A stretch of DNA of 64,000 bases from Diadophis punctatus similis (lineage: Eukaryota > Chordata > Lepidosauria > Squamata > Dipsadidae). The translations under genes were made by a program, and so were the position numbers. The stretch spans positions 50,549,996 through 50,613,995 of the forward strand of contig JALIGW010000003.1 in NCBI GenBank assembly GCA_023053685.1, given 5' to 3'. The notes beneath the pieces were generated by a model. The model searched no databases. It was not told the DNA's origin and worked only from the letters and a program-made list of their open reading frames with translations. Shown one piece after another: positions 1-10,694 of this stretch (position 1 is its first letter; each line of letters begins with the position of its first letter).

Positions 1-1715
1 CAAGGCAACAGAAGTGCCTATACTAGATCAGCCTTCTATAGTCCGTTTCTTTCCAAATGCAGTGGACTACAAAAATCCACAGTGGGTCTGACTGCCTTAA
101 GCAGAACAAAAGCAGCAGCTACCTCCCTTGAGCCACTCCTGAGTTCGAGTCTCTGTAGGAACAAAGTATTTTTGCTTACCTGGTCTGACTGGCTATCACT
201 AAGGGTCCTTGTCACAAAATATGCTACTTGTTAATCTGAGTGGAGGGGGGGAGGCAGCATTGGAACAATTTAATGCTTTGTCTTAGGCAGCTAAGTGCTT
301 TGAAAAACTTACCAAAAACTTACCTACTTACTCCAGCAGAATCCAAAGGACAGGTACAGAACTCTTAACAGGTGCATCAGCTAGCTAGGCTATGCCCTAA
401 GGCAAGAGGGTCCCTCATTGCTGAACAGTTAAAGATTAGGAAAATGGTTCCTCCAAGGTAGAAGCCAATCCTGTCTTCTATCTCAATTATTAGATACCAG
501 TCCTCAGGCTAAGATATTCTGCTGATAAAAGTAGAAATTTCTCTAGGTCAGGCTTAGCATCTCATATTTGTTCTGCAGAGAGGTGACTGACTACTATTCT
601 CTGGTGGATTTCTTTCCTAAGTTGTGAATGTAAGCACATCATGTTAGTACATGAACCATGGTGTACAACCCCTGTGGCTAAGACAAAATCATATTGAATT
701 TCCTGCTACAAGACACTGCATGCAGAGAGGGCAGGAGGGGAAGTAGGGAAGAGGAGAAGGAGAAAGGGAGGGGAATTAGGTTTAGAAAGAGAAAGACGAA
801 GGGAAGAATAAAGAAGGAAGGGCTGTATGAGATGGGAAGGGAGGATGGTAAAAAAAACAATCTTGAACTAACAAAGCAATAAGATAAATATAGAATATAT
901 GTATAAAGATTTTGTAAAAGAATGAAATGAGAAATGAGATGATAAATATGTGGAAACGTCTATGAGAATAAAAATAAAAAACTTTTTTTTTAAAACCTGC
1001 ATGCTGTTGAAGCAGGCAAGATTCTAAGGCCATGGACACCTCTTGGCTGCTTGTTGATCTTGGACCTGGAAACTATGCGAGTTAAACCACACTTTGAATA
1101 GTTCCAAGTTGAATGAATGAAGATAGGGGATTAAACACTGTTCAGAGTTTTCTTCTATTGGAATAATGTATAAACCTTGTAAAGAAATAAAGGGCTTAAA
1201 TGATTTTTTTAAAAACACAAATGCTACGTGCATTTAACTTGCAAAAGAAAAGACTAAGGGCAGATAAAATAATGATTTACAAATATTTAAAAAGATGCCA
1301 TATGCAGACAGGGTGAATTTGTCTTGTTGAAACAGAGCAGAACAAAGTCTTAGCATTTGGCTTAATTGCAGATTCTGCTTGTCTAGTTCCCATAATGAAT
1401 TATTAGTGCATACTAATGCAACAAGAGGGTTGTCCTTCAGCTGGGTTTTCACAGAGCTTGATGCTATTTTTGGTCAGCGGATGATTGGCCCAAGGCCTAA
1501 GAGAGGTCCAGAATCCGGATTCCTAGTCTGGCACCTTAATTATTACACCACACTGTCTCCTTACAATAGGTTAAGGTCTAAGAGCTCAAAATTAAAACGG
1601 AGACCAGCTTTGCTGGAAGTGTTTACAGTGTATAAATGAACCAAATAAATACATATATCTATATGCTTATTTAAAAATGCATGGGATTTTTTTTTTGCCT
1701 GTTTGATTTATGTCA
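1..1715. other. intergenic, no gene recognised
   Basis: No exon-like stretch with splice sites or family similarity was seen on either strand. There is a purine-rich tract at about 715-860. Short open frames here (for example 694-882 and 1379-1639) have low-complexity or unfamiliar translations and look like chance ORFs. A (GTCA)n run lies at about 1712-1728. Confidence 0.5.
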
Positions 1716-1729
1716 GTCAGTCAGTCAGT

Positions 1730-2850
1730 CAATCAACCACACTTTATTGTGACTCACTGATCTAGAACTACAGATCTAGAAGAAAAGTTACAATACTACA
1801 AATTGCAATGTCGCCCACATAATAAAAAGGCTACGTAGTCATATGTAGCCTATTGCACTTTGCTGTGAACAATGTGTGAATTCTTCAGGCTACTAATGTA
1901 AATTTTGCAACAGTTTAGCTTGGGATCTTCCTCTTTATCTGGCAGAAGGAGTTGCATGTAGAATTCTTCTGTTTGACCTGGAAATGTGCTTAGAGGAGAT
2001 ATTAGCATTATGGGTTCTCTGGGGATGGGATTCTCTGGAAAAATTGCAGTACAGCAGGATACTATTCCGTGATTCAGGACTCCCATCTCCGTAGGGACAA
2101 ACTCTTTTAGAATAGGTGCTTTTCCCTCTGACATTGCTGATGGTAAGATATTCGACTGAAGTGGTAGAAGACTCTCCTGCTCCCCAAGTTTGGTATTTAT
2201 AATTTGAGCCTGATGAAATGCTGATTTAAAATTAAATTTGTTATGCCCCAATTGCACTCTTAATGACATTCTTGGCCTTTAGCCAATATCTAAGCCTGCA
2301 TAGCCATCCCCTTGTTATAAACTCTGCCTCTGAATGTACAGCAGTGTTAGGAGCCCTACTTGAAATAATTTTCTTAGGAAGCCAGCTTGAACATTCTCCG
2401 GTTTCCTCATAGTTGAGACCTGGATTTAACTGCACTATATAGAGATGCTGTGAAAAGGTCTTGGCTTCAAAGCATCTGGAATATTTGGGTTCTTCTAGAG
2501 CAAAAGAGAGAGTGGACTGCTACTGAGCTCCTCAGAGCATTCAACGCAACCAGAGAAATGTGAGTATGTTGTTTTCCTGAATAATGCAGCACAACTCCCA
2601 GGTACGTAAACAAGGGAAGTGTTCGATTACGTGTCCTTTGAAAGTCCAGTGACCCTTTTTGAAGGCCTTGCAAAATGCATGACCTTTGTTTTCACATAGT
2701 TAATATATAAAGAGCATTCTCTACAGAAATGTAGAGCTTTAATGTAGTAATTAAAAAATACTGGTGACAAAATGCATCCTTGTTTAACTCCTTTGCTAGC
2801 TGGGACTACATTTGAGAAATGCCAAGTGATGGTACATCTCACTCTCAAAG
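1730..2850 (-). mobile_element. degraded non-LTR retrotransposon (LINE) fragment
   Basis: On the minus strand the frame at 2627-2848 contains a reverse-transcriptase-like block with GVKQGCILSP, the type of motif found before the catalytic YxDD box in LINE RTs. Further open but shifted pieces (2241-2435 and 1850-2269) continue towards 1730, as expected for the 3' end of an element broken by frameshifts. The clade cannot be fixed by eye (L1/L2/R4-like). Not a functional gene. Confidence 0.45.
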
Positions 2851-3004
2851 TGATATATTTACAAAGTATATACAGTATAATTGAGTCAGTAATTATCTAT
2901 CTATTGCAGATGCTCTGCTGTGTGTGTTTTTTTTCCCCAGTTAAGCTTGCCTGAGATCTAACAATAAAACTAAAAGAGCTGACAGAGGTAACTGAGAACA
3001 AGTA

Positions 3005-3330
3005 GTCCTTGATTTATGACCATAATAGATCCTGCCCATTATGGTTTCAAGTTGTGACAGTTATAAAGTTTTGGGATCAATTTTGCAGTGGTTATTAAAC
3101 AAAACTATGGGTTTGCTATGGCCCGGTTTTTACCAAAAATCAGAAGTAAATCCTGGTTTTCAGTAAAAATATCATAAAATGAAATTATGTGATTGTAGGA
3201 AGGTGCAAACAGTCATAAATGTGGGCTGATTGATGAGTGCCCAAAATGTGGTCATGTGACCATTGGGGGGGGGAACGTCCTAGCCATTGTAACTTCGATA
3301 CTAGATCATATATATTCCTGGAGAGGTTCA
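3005..3330. repeat. degenerate copy of the TAGTCCTCGACTT repeat
   Basis: The opening (gtagtccttgatttatgacc) and internal phrases resemble the intact element at 3976-4364. The copy is strongly diverged and truncated, so its boundaries are approximate. Related copies are at 16485-16800 and 42995-43320. Confidence 0.45.
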
Positions 3331-3343
3331 TGATAAGCTAAGC

Positions 3344-3478
3344 CAGTGTTTCTCAACCTTGGCAGTTTGAAGATGTGTGGACTTCAACTCCCAGAATTCC
3401 CCAGCCAGCAACGCTGGGTGGGGAATTCTGGGAGTTGAAGTCCACACATCTTCAAACTGCCAAGGTTGAGAAACACTG
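3344..3478. mobile_element. 135-bp palindromic hAT-type MITE
   Basis: The element is an almost perfect inverted repeat over its whole length, starting CAGTGTTTCTCAACCTTGGC and ending with the reverse complement. It is flanked by the 8-bp direct repeat AGCTAAGC (3336-3343 and 3479-3486). CAGTG...CACTG termini with an 8-bp TSD are typical of hAT elements. A related palindromic family with CAGGGGTC ends lies at 14830-14964 and 27428-27533. Confidence 0.85.
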
Positions 3479-3675
3479 AGCTAAGCTAAGCAACTCGTCA
3501 TAAATTGAGGTCTATCTATCTATTTTTCAACAAAATGGTAGGGTATTATTCCTTAACTGAACACAAAACAAACTCCCTGAGACCCTGCCTGTTGAAATCT
3601 TCTCTCTTCTTCCACTAGGATGTTATTTCCTTCCAGCCAGTCTAACAGGGTTCCAATAAAGAGATCTAGCTAGAT

Positions 3676-3926
3676 CAGCGGTTCTCAACCTGGGGGTCGT
3701 GGCCCCTTTGGGGGTCGAATGACCCTTTCACGAAGGTCGGGAGACTTCGCCCGGACGCTGCCATTTGGGTTCTTTTACCCTCTGCGCATGCGCAGAATAC
3801 TTTGCGCATGTGCAGAGGGTAAAAAAACCCAAATGGTGGCGGTGGGGCGGGGATTGCGGCAGCGGGCGTGGTGGGCTGCGGCAGGGGGGCGGGGAGGCGC
3901 GGCATTAGGAAGGTTGAGAACCACTG
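3676..3926. mobile_element. SPIN-like non-autonomous hAT element
   Basis: It starts CAGCGGTTCTCAACCTGGGG, continues with the gtcg...cccctttgggggtcg phrase, and ends ggcattaggaaggttgagaaccactg. An exact 8-bp TSD, AGCTAGAT, is at 3668-3675 and 3927-3934. From memory these ends match the SPIN family of hAT elements. The interior is an inverted repeat centred on two CpG-rich motifs, one a perfect TGCGCATGCGCA palindrome (3783-3794). A sister copy is at 47811-48060. Confidence 0.8.
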
Positions 3927-3975
3927 AGCTAGATGTTACTTATTGTATTACGTTAAACAGGCTCATTGGGCAGTA

Positions 3976-4364
3976 CAGATAGTCCTCGACTTATGACCAC
4001 AATTAAACCCAAAATTTATTTTGCTAGGAGAAATTTGTTAAGTGAGTTTTGCCCCATTTTTACCACTTTTCCTGCCACATTTGTTAAACGAATCCCTGCA
4101 GTTATTAAGTTAGTAACCCAACTGTTAAGTGAATCTGGCTTTCCCCATTGACTTTGCTTGTCAGAAGGTTGCAAAAAGGGGATCGCATGACCTTGGGACG
4201 CAGCAACAGTCATAAATATGAATCAATTGCCAAGCGTCTGAATTTTAATCACATGGTCATGGGGATGCTGAAAAGGTTGTAAGTGTGAAAAATTGTCATA
4301 AGTCACTTTTTTTGTGAAACTTTGAACAGTCACTAAATGAACTCCTGAAGTCGAGGACTACCTG
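3976..4364. mobile_element. MITE flanked by TA (Tc1/mariner-like)
   Basis: Terminal inverted repeats CAGATAGTCCTCGACTT and AAGTCGAGGACTACCTG are each flanked by TA (3974-3975 and 4365-4366), the target duplication of Tc1/mariner-type elements. There is no transposase frame. Diverged copies of the same repeat occur at about 3005-3330, 16485-16800 and 42995-43320, so the family was amplified long ago. Confidence 0.7.
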
Positions 4365-4366
4365 TA

Positions 4367-5486
4367 TTTCCCTGCTCTGAAAGTTTACAGGGCACTGATA
4401 ACTTTCACAATGGGGAAGCCAGATTCACGTAACAACCATGTTACTAACTTAACATAATCACACAACAACATCTGCCTATGGGGGGGGGGGGAGCAAGAAA
4501 CAGCAAGAAGGTGGCTGAGAATATTGAAGCTCCAGCTTTTTTTTAAACTTGCATCTCTTGCCCAATTTTAAAAAGTGTGGGCTTCAATCATTCATTTGCA
4601 GCTGGGGTCTTGGATGCTTTGACCATGCAGTTGATAGTGCTGGATAATAGCTGAAAAACTCTGGTTCAAAATTCCATTCAGTCATGAAACCAACTAATCT
4701 TGAGGCAATCAGTCAGTCTAGCCAAACTCAGGGTTTTTGTGAAAATAAACCAGAGGGGAAAAACATGTATGTCACCTTATTCTTAGGCTAGGAGACAGAT
4801 AGAGTTTTTTTAAAAAATGAAACAGCAATTTCTTCTGTGTGAACTGCTGTTATCGAGAAAAGAAGTCAGTTAAAGGTTAAGCTTTCGCAAATATTTTCTA
4901 ATCATGTTAACCACACTCAGATAATTCAGGGTCTTTGTGCAATTTGTTGTAAAGAAAAACAAGACATAAAGTGGGAAAGATCTAAAGTGGAAGATTATCA
5001 GAAGATTTTGACAGGAACTCATGACACGGAATAATTTTTAAATTTGGTACCCGAAGCAAAAATTGATTTGGTCATATTTATTTGTGCCCATGTTTTAAAT
5101 AAAAGACTTTGCTTTAATTTGTAATGCTTCTGATCCATGAAGATATTGAAAATGAAGATTTCAAATGCAATTTCCGATAGTTTATTTCCACCAGAATGCA
5201 GTATTATTTTTACTCAGTACATGATGTATCCATTTTCATTACTTTTGCCAATATGTCAGGAATAAACTTTCTTCATCAGTTCATCTCATAATGTTCTGTC
5301 ACTTATTGGAGCTTCACTCCAAACCTTCTGACTACATACGGTGCGATGTATATAGAAGCAAGTAACATTTCTGTAAACTCAGTTAATTACATTTTATTCT
5401 CTTGATTCTGGCAAGAATCCAGGAACACCACATAAATCACAATCCTCAAATCAGCCATCCAGGTCCATGGATATTAATTTGCCAAA
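4367..5486. other. intergenic, nothing recognised
   Basis: AT-rich sequence lying downstream of the SELENOP2 polyadenylation signal on the minus strand. A poly-G run is at about 4481-4490. No exon, RNA gene or clear transposon was seen. Confidence 0.4.
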
Positions 5487-5492
5487 TTTATT
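5487..5492 (-). terminator. SELENOP2: AATAAA polyadenylation signal of SELENOP2
   Basis: TTTATT on the plus strand reads AATAAA on the minus strand, about 80 nt downstream of the SECIS. This is the first such signal after the SECIS and probably ends the transcript. Confidence 0.6.
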
Positions 5493-5570
5493 TCCATTGC
5501 CCTCACTTAGTCTGTCACCCTTCCACAAATCCTAATTCTGATCCTAGTCCCATCTTTCCATTTTAGCTAA

Positions 5571-5651
5571 CTACTTTTCTGAACAGTTTCAGGCTGCAGT
5601 GACTGCAATATTTAGGTTACACTGCATCCTTCATTGAGTGCAGAAAAGTAG
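5571..5651 (-). promoter_or_regulatory. SELENOP2: SECIS element in SELENOP2 3' UTR
   Basis: Read on the minus strand: CTACTTTTCTG (5651-5641) pairs perfectly with CAGAAAAGTAG (5581-5571) as helix I. After a small internal loop the quartet strand ATGA (5634-5631) faces TGAA (5591-5588). Helix II is AGGATGCAGTG against CACTGCAGCCT, 11 bp with one A.G mismatch. The apical loop holds the conserved AA (5618-5617). This is the canonical eukaryotic SECIS arrangement, about 1 kb after the stop codon and about 80 nt before AATAAA. Confidence 0.92.
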
Positions 5652-6018
5652 GAAATGTAAAGGCGGGGAATCAAAACTGATTTCCCAGCAGCAGAAGACT
5701 AAGTGCATACAGACGTAGACATTATATAATCGATAGAAGGGAAATAATATTTGTAGCTCAGGATTGAACTGTGGTGTCCTTGGTGCTCTCTGTGCTTTGA
5801 GGTTTTCTTACAGATGTCATTACCAAACTAGGTAACATCACATGGACTTCCAACTGCAGCCAGTGCTATCTAGGAAATTCTGGAAGCTCAAGTCCACATA
5901 TCTTAAAGCTGCTGAGGTTGAGAAACACTGTCCTAGAAGATAGGTGTGGCAGTGAGAAATACCAATCTGCGCTTTCATAAAATAGTCTTCTGAGAGACAA
6001 TGTCTGAAACGTCTAACT

Positions 6019-6353
6019 CAGTGGTTCCCAAACTTTTTCAGTCCACCGCCCCCTTGGTGCTACAAACTCATCCTCACCATCCCCCAACCCACCGCCTCAG
6101 GTGGGCGTGGCTTAGTAGTCAGGTGACCAGGTGGGCATGGCCAACTTTTAAAGTCACGTTTTCTTTCAGAATAGGCTGCCCTGCACACAAGAGCAAGGAA
6201 CGTGAGGGAGCTTCAAGTGCAAAAGCATGGCGAACCACCTACCGCCCCCCTGGCCCCTCTCACTGCCCCCGTCACCAACCTTGCCTCTCACCGCCCCCCT
6301 AAGGGTTCCCACCGCCCCCAGGGGGGCGGTACCGCCCACTTTGGGAACCACTG
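6019..6353. mobile_element. non-autonomous hAT element in the SELENOP2 3' UTR
   Basis: Ends are CAGTGGTTCCCAAACTTT and AAAGTTTGGGAACCACTG-like, flanked by the exact 8-bp TSD GTCTAACT (6011-6018 and 6354-6361). The interior is C-rich (ccgccccc repeats). It lies between the SELENOP2 stop codon (6640) and the SECIS (5651), so it would be part of the mature 3' UTR. A degenerate half of a palindromic MITE also lies nearby at about 5873-5929. Confidence 0.85.
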
Positions 6354-6639
6354 GTCTAACTGTTCAACTTATGGGTTCGGCCCTTCCATTAAACCACTCG
6401 CCGTTCAAGTTAATTATCAGTTACACCACAATGAAACAAAACCTATTATAGATTAATATGATGTTTGTCCCTCTGGAAATAATTTGGTTTACTCTTACTG
6501 TGAGCAAACATGGAACCATTCCTTCCTGAGATGTGTAAATTTACTCCTTAGCTATTTTTTATATTGCTTGCTTAATTTTTTTTAGTGTAAGGTTTTGGGG
6601 TTCCTAACAGTTGAGCGTTTATTTCCATACTGTAGCCAT

Positions 6640-9600
6640 TTAGTGAGATTTCCTTGTGTGGTGGTTAACTGAATGGTTTTGAGAATGGAGGTATGGTTGG
6701 GCTGTGTTAATTCCCCCGTGATGGGAATGGCTCTGGACTAGGTGTTTGAAGTTAGGCGCTTCTTCAATTTTCTTTTCAGGATGGCTTTTCAAAACTTCCA
6801 GGCTCTTCACTTTGTCTCCAGGAGCCTCAGTTGTCATCAAAGGAGTACTTGCTGTGTTATTCACCTGTGAAATAGCAATAAGCTCTGATATATTATGAGA
6901 TGGACTCAAGGTGAAGCCAGATGGCACAGTTTAAGGGTGAAAGAAAATGACATACCGTATATTATAATGAAGGGATCTACTTGCTGTATGTTTCATTTAG
7001 TGTGAACAAATATACTAGCTGCCAAAGTGAATTAGTTTTGCAGAATACATTACCAGTCATCTAGCTAGCAAATATAAATTATTATTCTGGTGACTCGCTC
7101 AAGGCAATTTTTCTCGTTTTAAGAAAGTGGTTTTAAAAAGTAAGATTCTTGTACCTAGGTGATGAGACTATGGATTTTACACATAATAGATTTAAACAAT
7201 TTGCTCAACTGTTTTATCTGTGCTTCGTAGACCATGACCTAGTTGGCTGGATTTGCATAACAAGCTAAGACACAAAGAAACCACATTTTGATTTGGCACA
7301 ATTGAACTTGGCCTTTATGGCAGAAGATACAAGTACAGTTCCACAATACATGTCACAGGAAGGAGGGACAATGAGTGCAAGAATACCCTTGCATTTTAAT
7401 ACAAATATCTACTACTTAATAGATTTCTCTCTTCCCAAAGTATTTTTGTTTTATTATGTTTACTCCCTATGTTAGATAGAAAAAAAAAAGACCAGATGTG
7501 CAGAGAGATAACCTGCAGGTTGGCATGTCCTTTAGCTTTTGACCATCATTACCTGCTCTTCAACCTGATTTATAACTCCTACTCAGCCAAAGTGGGTATT
7601 GACATAGCATGATGTGCAGATCAAGTCAACTGCTTTTTTTTCACCAGTCATGGTTAACCAAAGTATAGCTTAACACAATGTGTGGATTCAGCCAATATGT
7701 AACAGAAACAGACCTGGGTATAAATAATTAAATCTGGGTCCTTTGTGTGTCTCTGACTCTAAAGTTATTCTTTCAGATCCTTCAGCTCAGTCCCTCCTAT
7801 TACAGTTAAAGATACAATTGAAATATTCCAGTTTTGCTTGTTCTCGTATACTGCAAAGGAAAATATGAAACATGCCTTCCCTTTTACTGTATTTCTTTCA
7901 TCCTCAATGTATAAAATGTGCAGTCAGAAAACTTGGAGAATTCTTAAGTATCAAAAAATAAGCTGAGCAAATAAGAAATGTCCTGCATAAATGGGAGAGC
8001 TACAGAGAGAGAGAAGACTTAAACTCTTACCTCCTGGCTGCTGTTCAGATAATACCAGGAACAATTGCCACAATAGTCTTTGTGGGATGTGTAACGCACA
8101 GCTGCCTCAACATATGGTAAGTGCAGAAAACTATATGGCAACTGGATGTGGAAAGTGAGCTTCCTGCACCTGCAGAGCCCAGAGGCCATGGAAGAAAAGT
8201 ACAAGAGGTTTATTTCAGAACACTTGAGGGTCCATCCATGCATGAGCAGAATATAATTTGGCTGAGCTGACATTTTTATCAATGACAGAATGAGAAGAAA
8301 AGGTCCCTCTCCAAAGTCAAGGAACATGCCTCTTGCCTTCTTCCCTCTACTATACATGCTCAATACATAGTTGTTTTGCTTTTAAGTTTTAGCCTAGTCA
8401 GTTCCTTTTAGCTCCCACTGTAGAATATGTACGAGATGACCAGGCTGAGCCTAAGGGAGGGGCCAAACCAGTAGTGGGTTCTAAATCCCGTTGCTACCGG
8501 TTTGTGCGCATGCGCGCAATGCTTCTGCGCATCTGCAGAAGTGTCCCGGGTGGGTGGGCGGAGCCTCCTGCCGCCGCTGTTACCGGTTTGCAGAACCGGG
8601 CCACCACCGCTACCAGTTTGCAGAACCGGGAGCAACCCACCACTGGACCAAACACATCATAAGTCTTAAGTCTCTGCATGCCTGCAAGAAATCCAAGTCC
8701 AGCCCACCTTTTGAATGCCTTTTTATCTCCCGCACATTTCCCTTGACCGTTAGTTGGTCAGACTCTTGTAGAGAGCTTAAGCTTACAATAAATGTTTATA
8801 CTCATTTGAACTGCCTGAATCTCCTGGGCTTGACAGAATCCAAGAGTGTTATAATCATGTTGTATCTGCAAATCCACTTGAATGGATTCTTCCCTGTGTC
8901 AAGTACCACCAACCTGTCATATATCAGAAAGTCATCCTTATTGCCCTGTAGAATTTGCCAGACGTCAGGTTCCAAGATTTGTTGCTGGTAGACTGGAATG
9001 CCTTTGGGAGCATGTCGTTTGAGCTCCCAATACATTACCCTGGAGGAAGGGGTCTTTTCATTCACAATCATGAAACTGACATTGGCTACGCCATCGCCAG
9101 ACAATTTCTCTCGCAAGCTGCCAAGGCTGGTTGTGAAAAGAGCAATAAATAACATTTAGGAAAGGACATGCACAGATGTAATTCCCAGCCGCCGCCCCCC
9201 CAATCACTGATAGTGGAAATTCAGATGTGTTGGACTGCAATTCTCATAGTTGGTTAGGAATTATGAGCGTTGAAATCCAAGACAACTTGAGTCATTAGCC
9301 GCGGTGGTGCAGTGGATAGAATGCAGTACTGCAGGCTACTTCTGCTGATCACCGTCTGCCAGCAGTTTGGCAGATTGAATCTCACCAGGCTCAAGGTTGA
9401 CTCAGCCTTCCATCCTTCCGAGGTCGGTAAAATGAGGACCCAGATTGTTGGGGGCAATATGCTGACTCTGTAAACCGCTTAGAAAAGGCTGTAAAAGCAC
9501 GATGAAGCGGTATATAAGTCTAAGTGCTATTGCTATGAGGAGGAATAAATTAGGAAGGATGCTTTTATAATTTGGGATAAAATCTATAGAGCAAGAGACA

Positions 9601-10141
9601 CCACTTTATTTTATGTCTCATTAAATGGCCTGTTATTACAACTGAAACTTTTTAGAGATATCTGAATGCACATTATGCAGTATTGAAATTCATGAATTAA
9701 ACTATAGCCATTCTTCTTTGTATATCGCATATTACAGCCATGAGCTCATTTTATATCTCGCTAAACAGGAATTGATGGAGAATCAGTCTTTTCAACAGTT
9801 TAATTAATGCTGAGTTCATTTCAGTATTTTCTGCAGAAACCTCATTGCCCAAGATGTGGTTTCTGTTTAGGCACTTTATAGCTCTTGAAGCAAACAATCT
9901 GCTCTATGGGCTGAATTCACCTGGCTGCTTGCTTGAGACAGAACTGTCAGCTGGCCTTCAAAAGGACCACCACTGTCACCTGGCCCTCCATTCCAGCCAT
10001 TGGTTCTATGCGATTTATCTTCCAGTGTGGGGCCGGTTGGCATATTCTGGTTTGGTTCTCAACCACAACCCCTTCTGCTACTGTAGCAGCAATCACCAGT
10101 CCCAGCACCAAGGCTTTTGTGGTCAGGGGCAAGTAGCCCAT
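6640..10141 (-). CDS. SELENOP2: selenoprotein P-like protein, SELENOP2/SelPb type (4 coding exons)
   Basis: Coding exons on the minus strand: 9921-10141 (ATG at 10141), 8914-9126, 8031-8169 and 6640-6864. All junctions are GT/AG and the phases join to give 265 aa. A 5' UTR piece continues to an AG acceptor at 10161/10162. The protein has a signal peptide (about residues 1-23) and a thioredoxin-like domain. That domain carries a U-Q-F-C motif in which U is an in-frame TGA (9947-9949, codon 65), then the family blocks IPVYQQ, DVWQILQGNKDDFLIYDR, LPYSFLHLPYVEAA and CGNCS. The tail is His-rich and ends at TAA. The C-terminal multi-Sec domain of mammalian SELENOP is absent, as known for SelPb. A SECIS lies downstream at 5571-5651. 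Expected to be secreted. Assignment to SELENOP2 rather than SELENOP rests on the single Sec and the short tail. Confidence 0.93.
8469..8645. mobile_element. 177-bp hAT MITE in a SELENOP2 intron
   Basis: Starts CAGTAGTGGGTT and ends AACCCACCACTG. Flanks are GGCCAAAC (8461-8468) and GACCAAAC (8646-8653), an 8-bp TSD with one change. The interior has accggtttgcagaaccggg repeats and a TGCGCATGCGCG motif at 8505-8516. A shorter relative is at 53620-53758. Confidence 0.8.
9298..9536 (+). mobile_element. tRNA-derived SINE (Sauria SINE type)
   Basis: The 5' part (gcggtggtgcagtggatag...) looks like a tRNA-derived head with A-box-like sequence. The body contains aaggttgactcagccttcc and gaggtcggtaaaatgagg, and the end has agtgctattgctat short tandem units. 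The same element in opposite orientation is at 29909-30140. From memory this is the squamate Sauria SINE with a LINE-related tail. It lies in SELENOP2 intron 1. Confidence 0.75.
9947..9949 (-). other. SELENOP2: in-frame UGA read as selenocysteine
   Basis: The minus-strand codon after ...VVLLKAS is TGA, followed directly by CAG TTC TGT (Q-F-C). The frame then runs open to a good donor at 9919-9920. The position equals the redox U-x-x-C of selenoprotein P proteins. A stop here would end the protein at residue 64, yet the three downstream exons keep family similarity and phase, and a SECIS is present. Confidence 0.93.
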
Positions 10142-10234
10142 CCCGACTACTTCCCTTTAGCCTACAAGAAAAGATAGCAGAGTTAAGGATCTTTTCCAGA
10201 AAAATCACTTTCCATAGTCTATTTTGCATCACAG

Positions 10235-10694
10235 AAAATAAGCAATGCTATTTATTTTATTTTATTTATTTTATTGCATTTATAGGCTGCTCAATCCAGA
10301 GCGGCTAACAGCAATACAAAAGAAACACTAATATCAGATAAAAGGTTAAAACAGTAAAATTAAAACATTATCAATAAAAAACAACCAATCACACATCCAC
10401 AATCACTCATGGGCCCACCCAACAATACATTTATTGGGCCCAGGCTTGCCGAAACAGCCAGGTCTTAACGGCTTTTCTGAAGATCAATAGGGTAGGGGCC
10501 ATCCGGATCTCAGAGGGGAGTTGATTCCATAGCGTGGGGGCCGCCACAGAGAAGACCCTCGACCGAGGTCCCGCCAGTCAACATTGTCTAGCCGACGGGA
10601 CCTGGAGCAGGCCCACTCTGTGCGATCTAACCGGTCGCAGGGAGACATGTGGTAGTAGATGGTCCCGAAGATACTGTGGCTCTGCACCATATAG
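10235..10694 (+). repeat. interspersed repeat, same family as 37965-38365
   Basis: It starts at a (TTTAT)n stretch and includes cagccaggtcttaacggctttt, ctcagaggggagttgattcc and a cctaaccggtcg-like phrase. The copy at 37965-38365 shares these blocks in order. The sequence resumes after the inserted element with gggctttaaaggtaat (from 11688). It looks like the non-coding 3' part of a LINE or a SINE; the family name was not recognised. Confidence 0.55.

Noticed and set aside
694..882. Charged 62-aa ORF
   Set aside because: Product of a purine-rich low-complexity tract, no splice or promoter context.
5795..5825. Alternative SECIS candidate on the minus strand (ATGA at 5820-5817 followed by AAGAAAACC)
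   Set aside because: Only about 5 bp of helix could form and the spacing from ATGA to AA is too short; the hairpin at 5571-5651 is far better.
8491..8991. 166-aa plus-strand ORF overlapping SELENOP2
   Set aside because: It runs through a hAT MITE and is the antisense shadow of a SELENOP2 exon; no similarity of its own.
9298..9536. tRNA gene suggested by the gcggtggtgcagtgg head
   Set aside because: The tRNA-like part is degenerate and fused to a SINE body; a second copy confirms a repeat.
9845..10177. 110-aa plus-strand ORF
   Set aside because: Antisense shadow of SELENOP2 exon 1.
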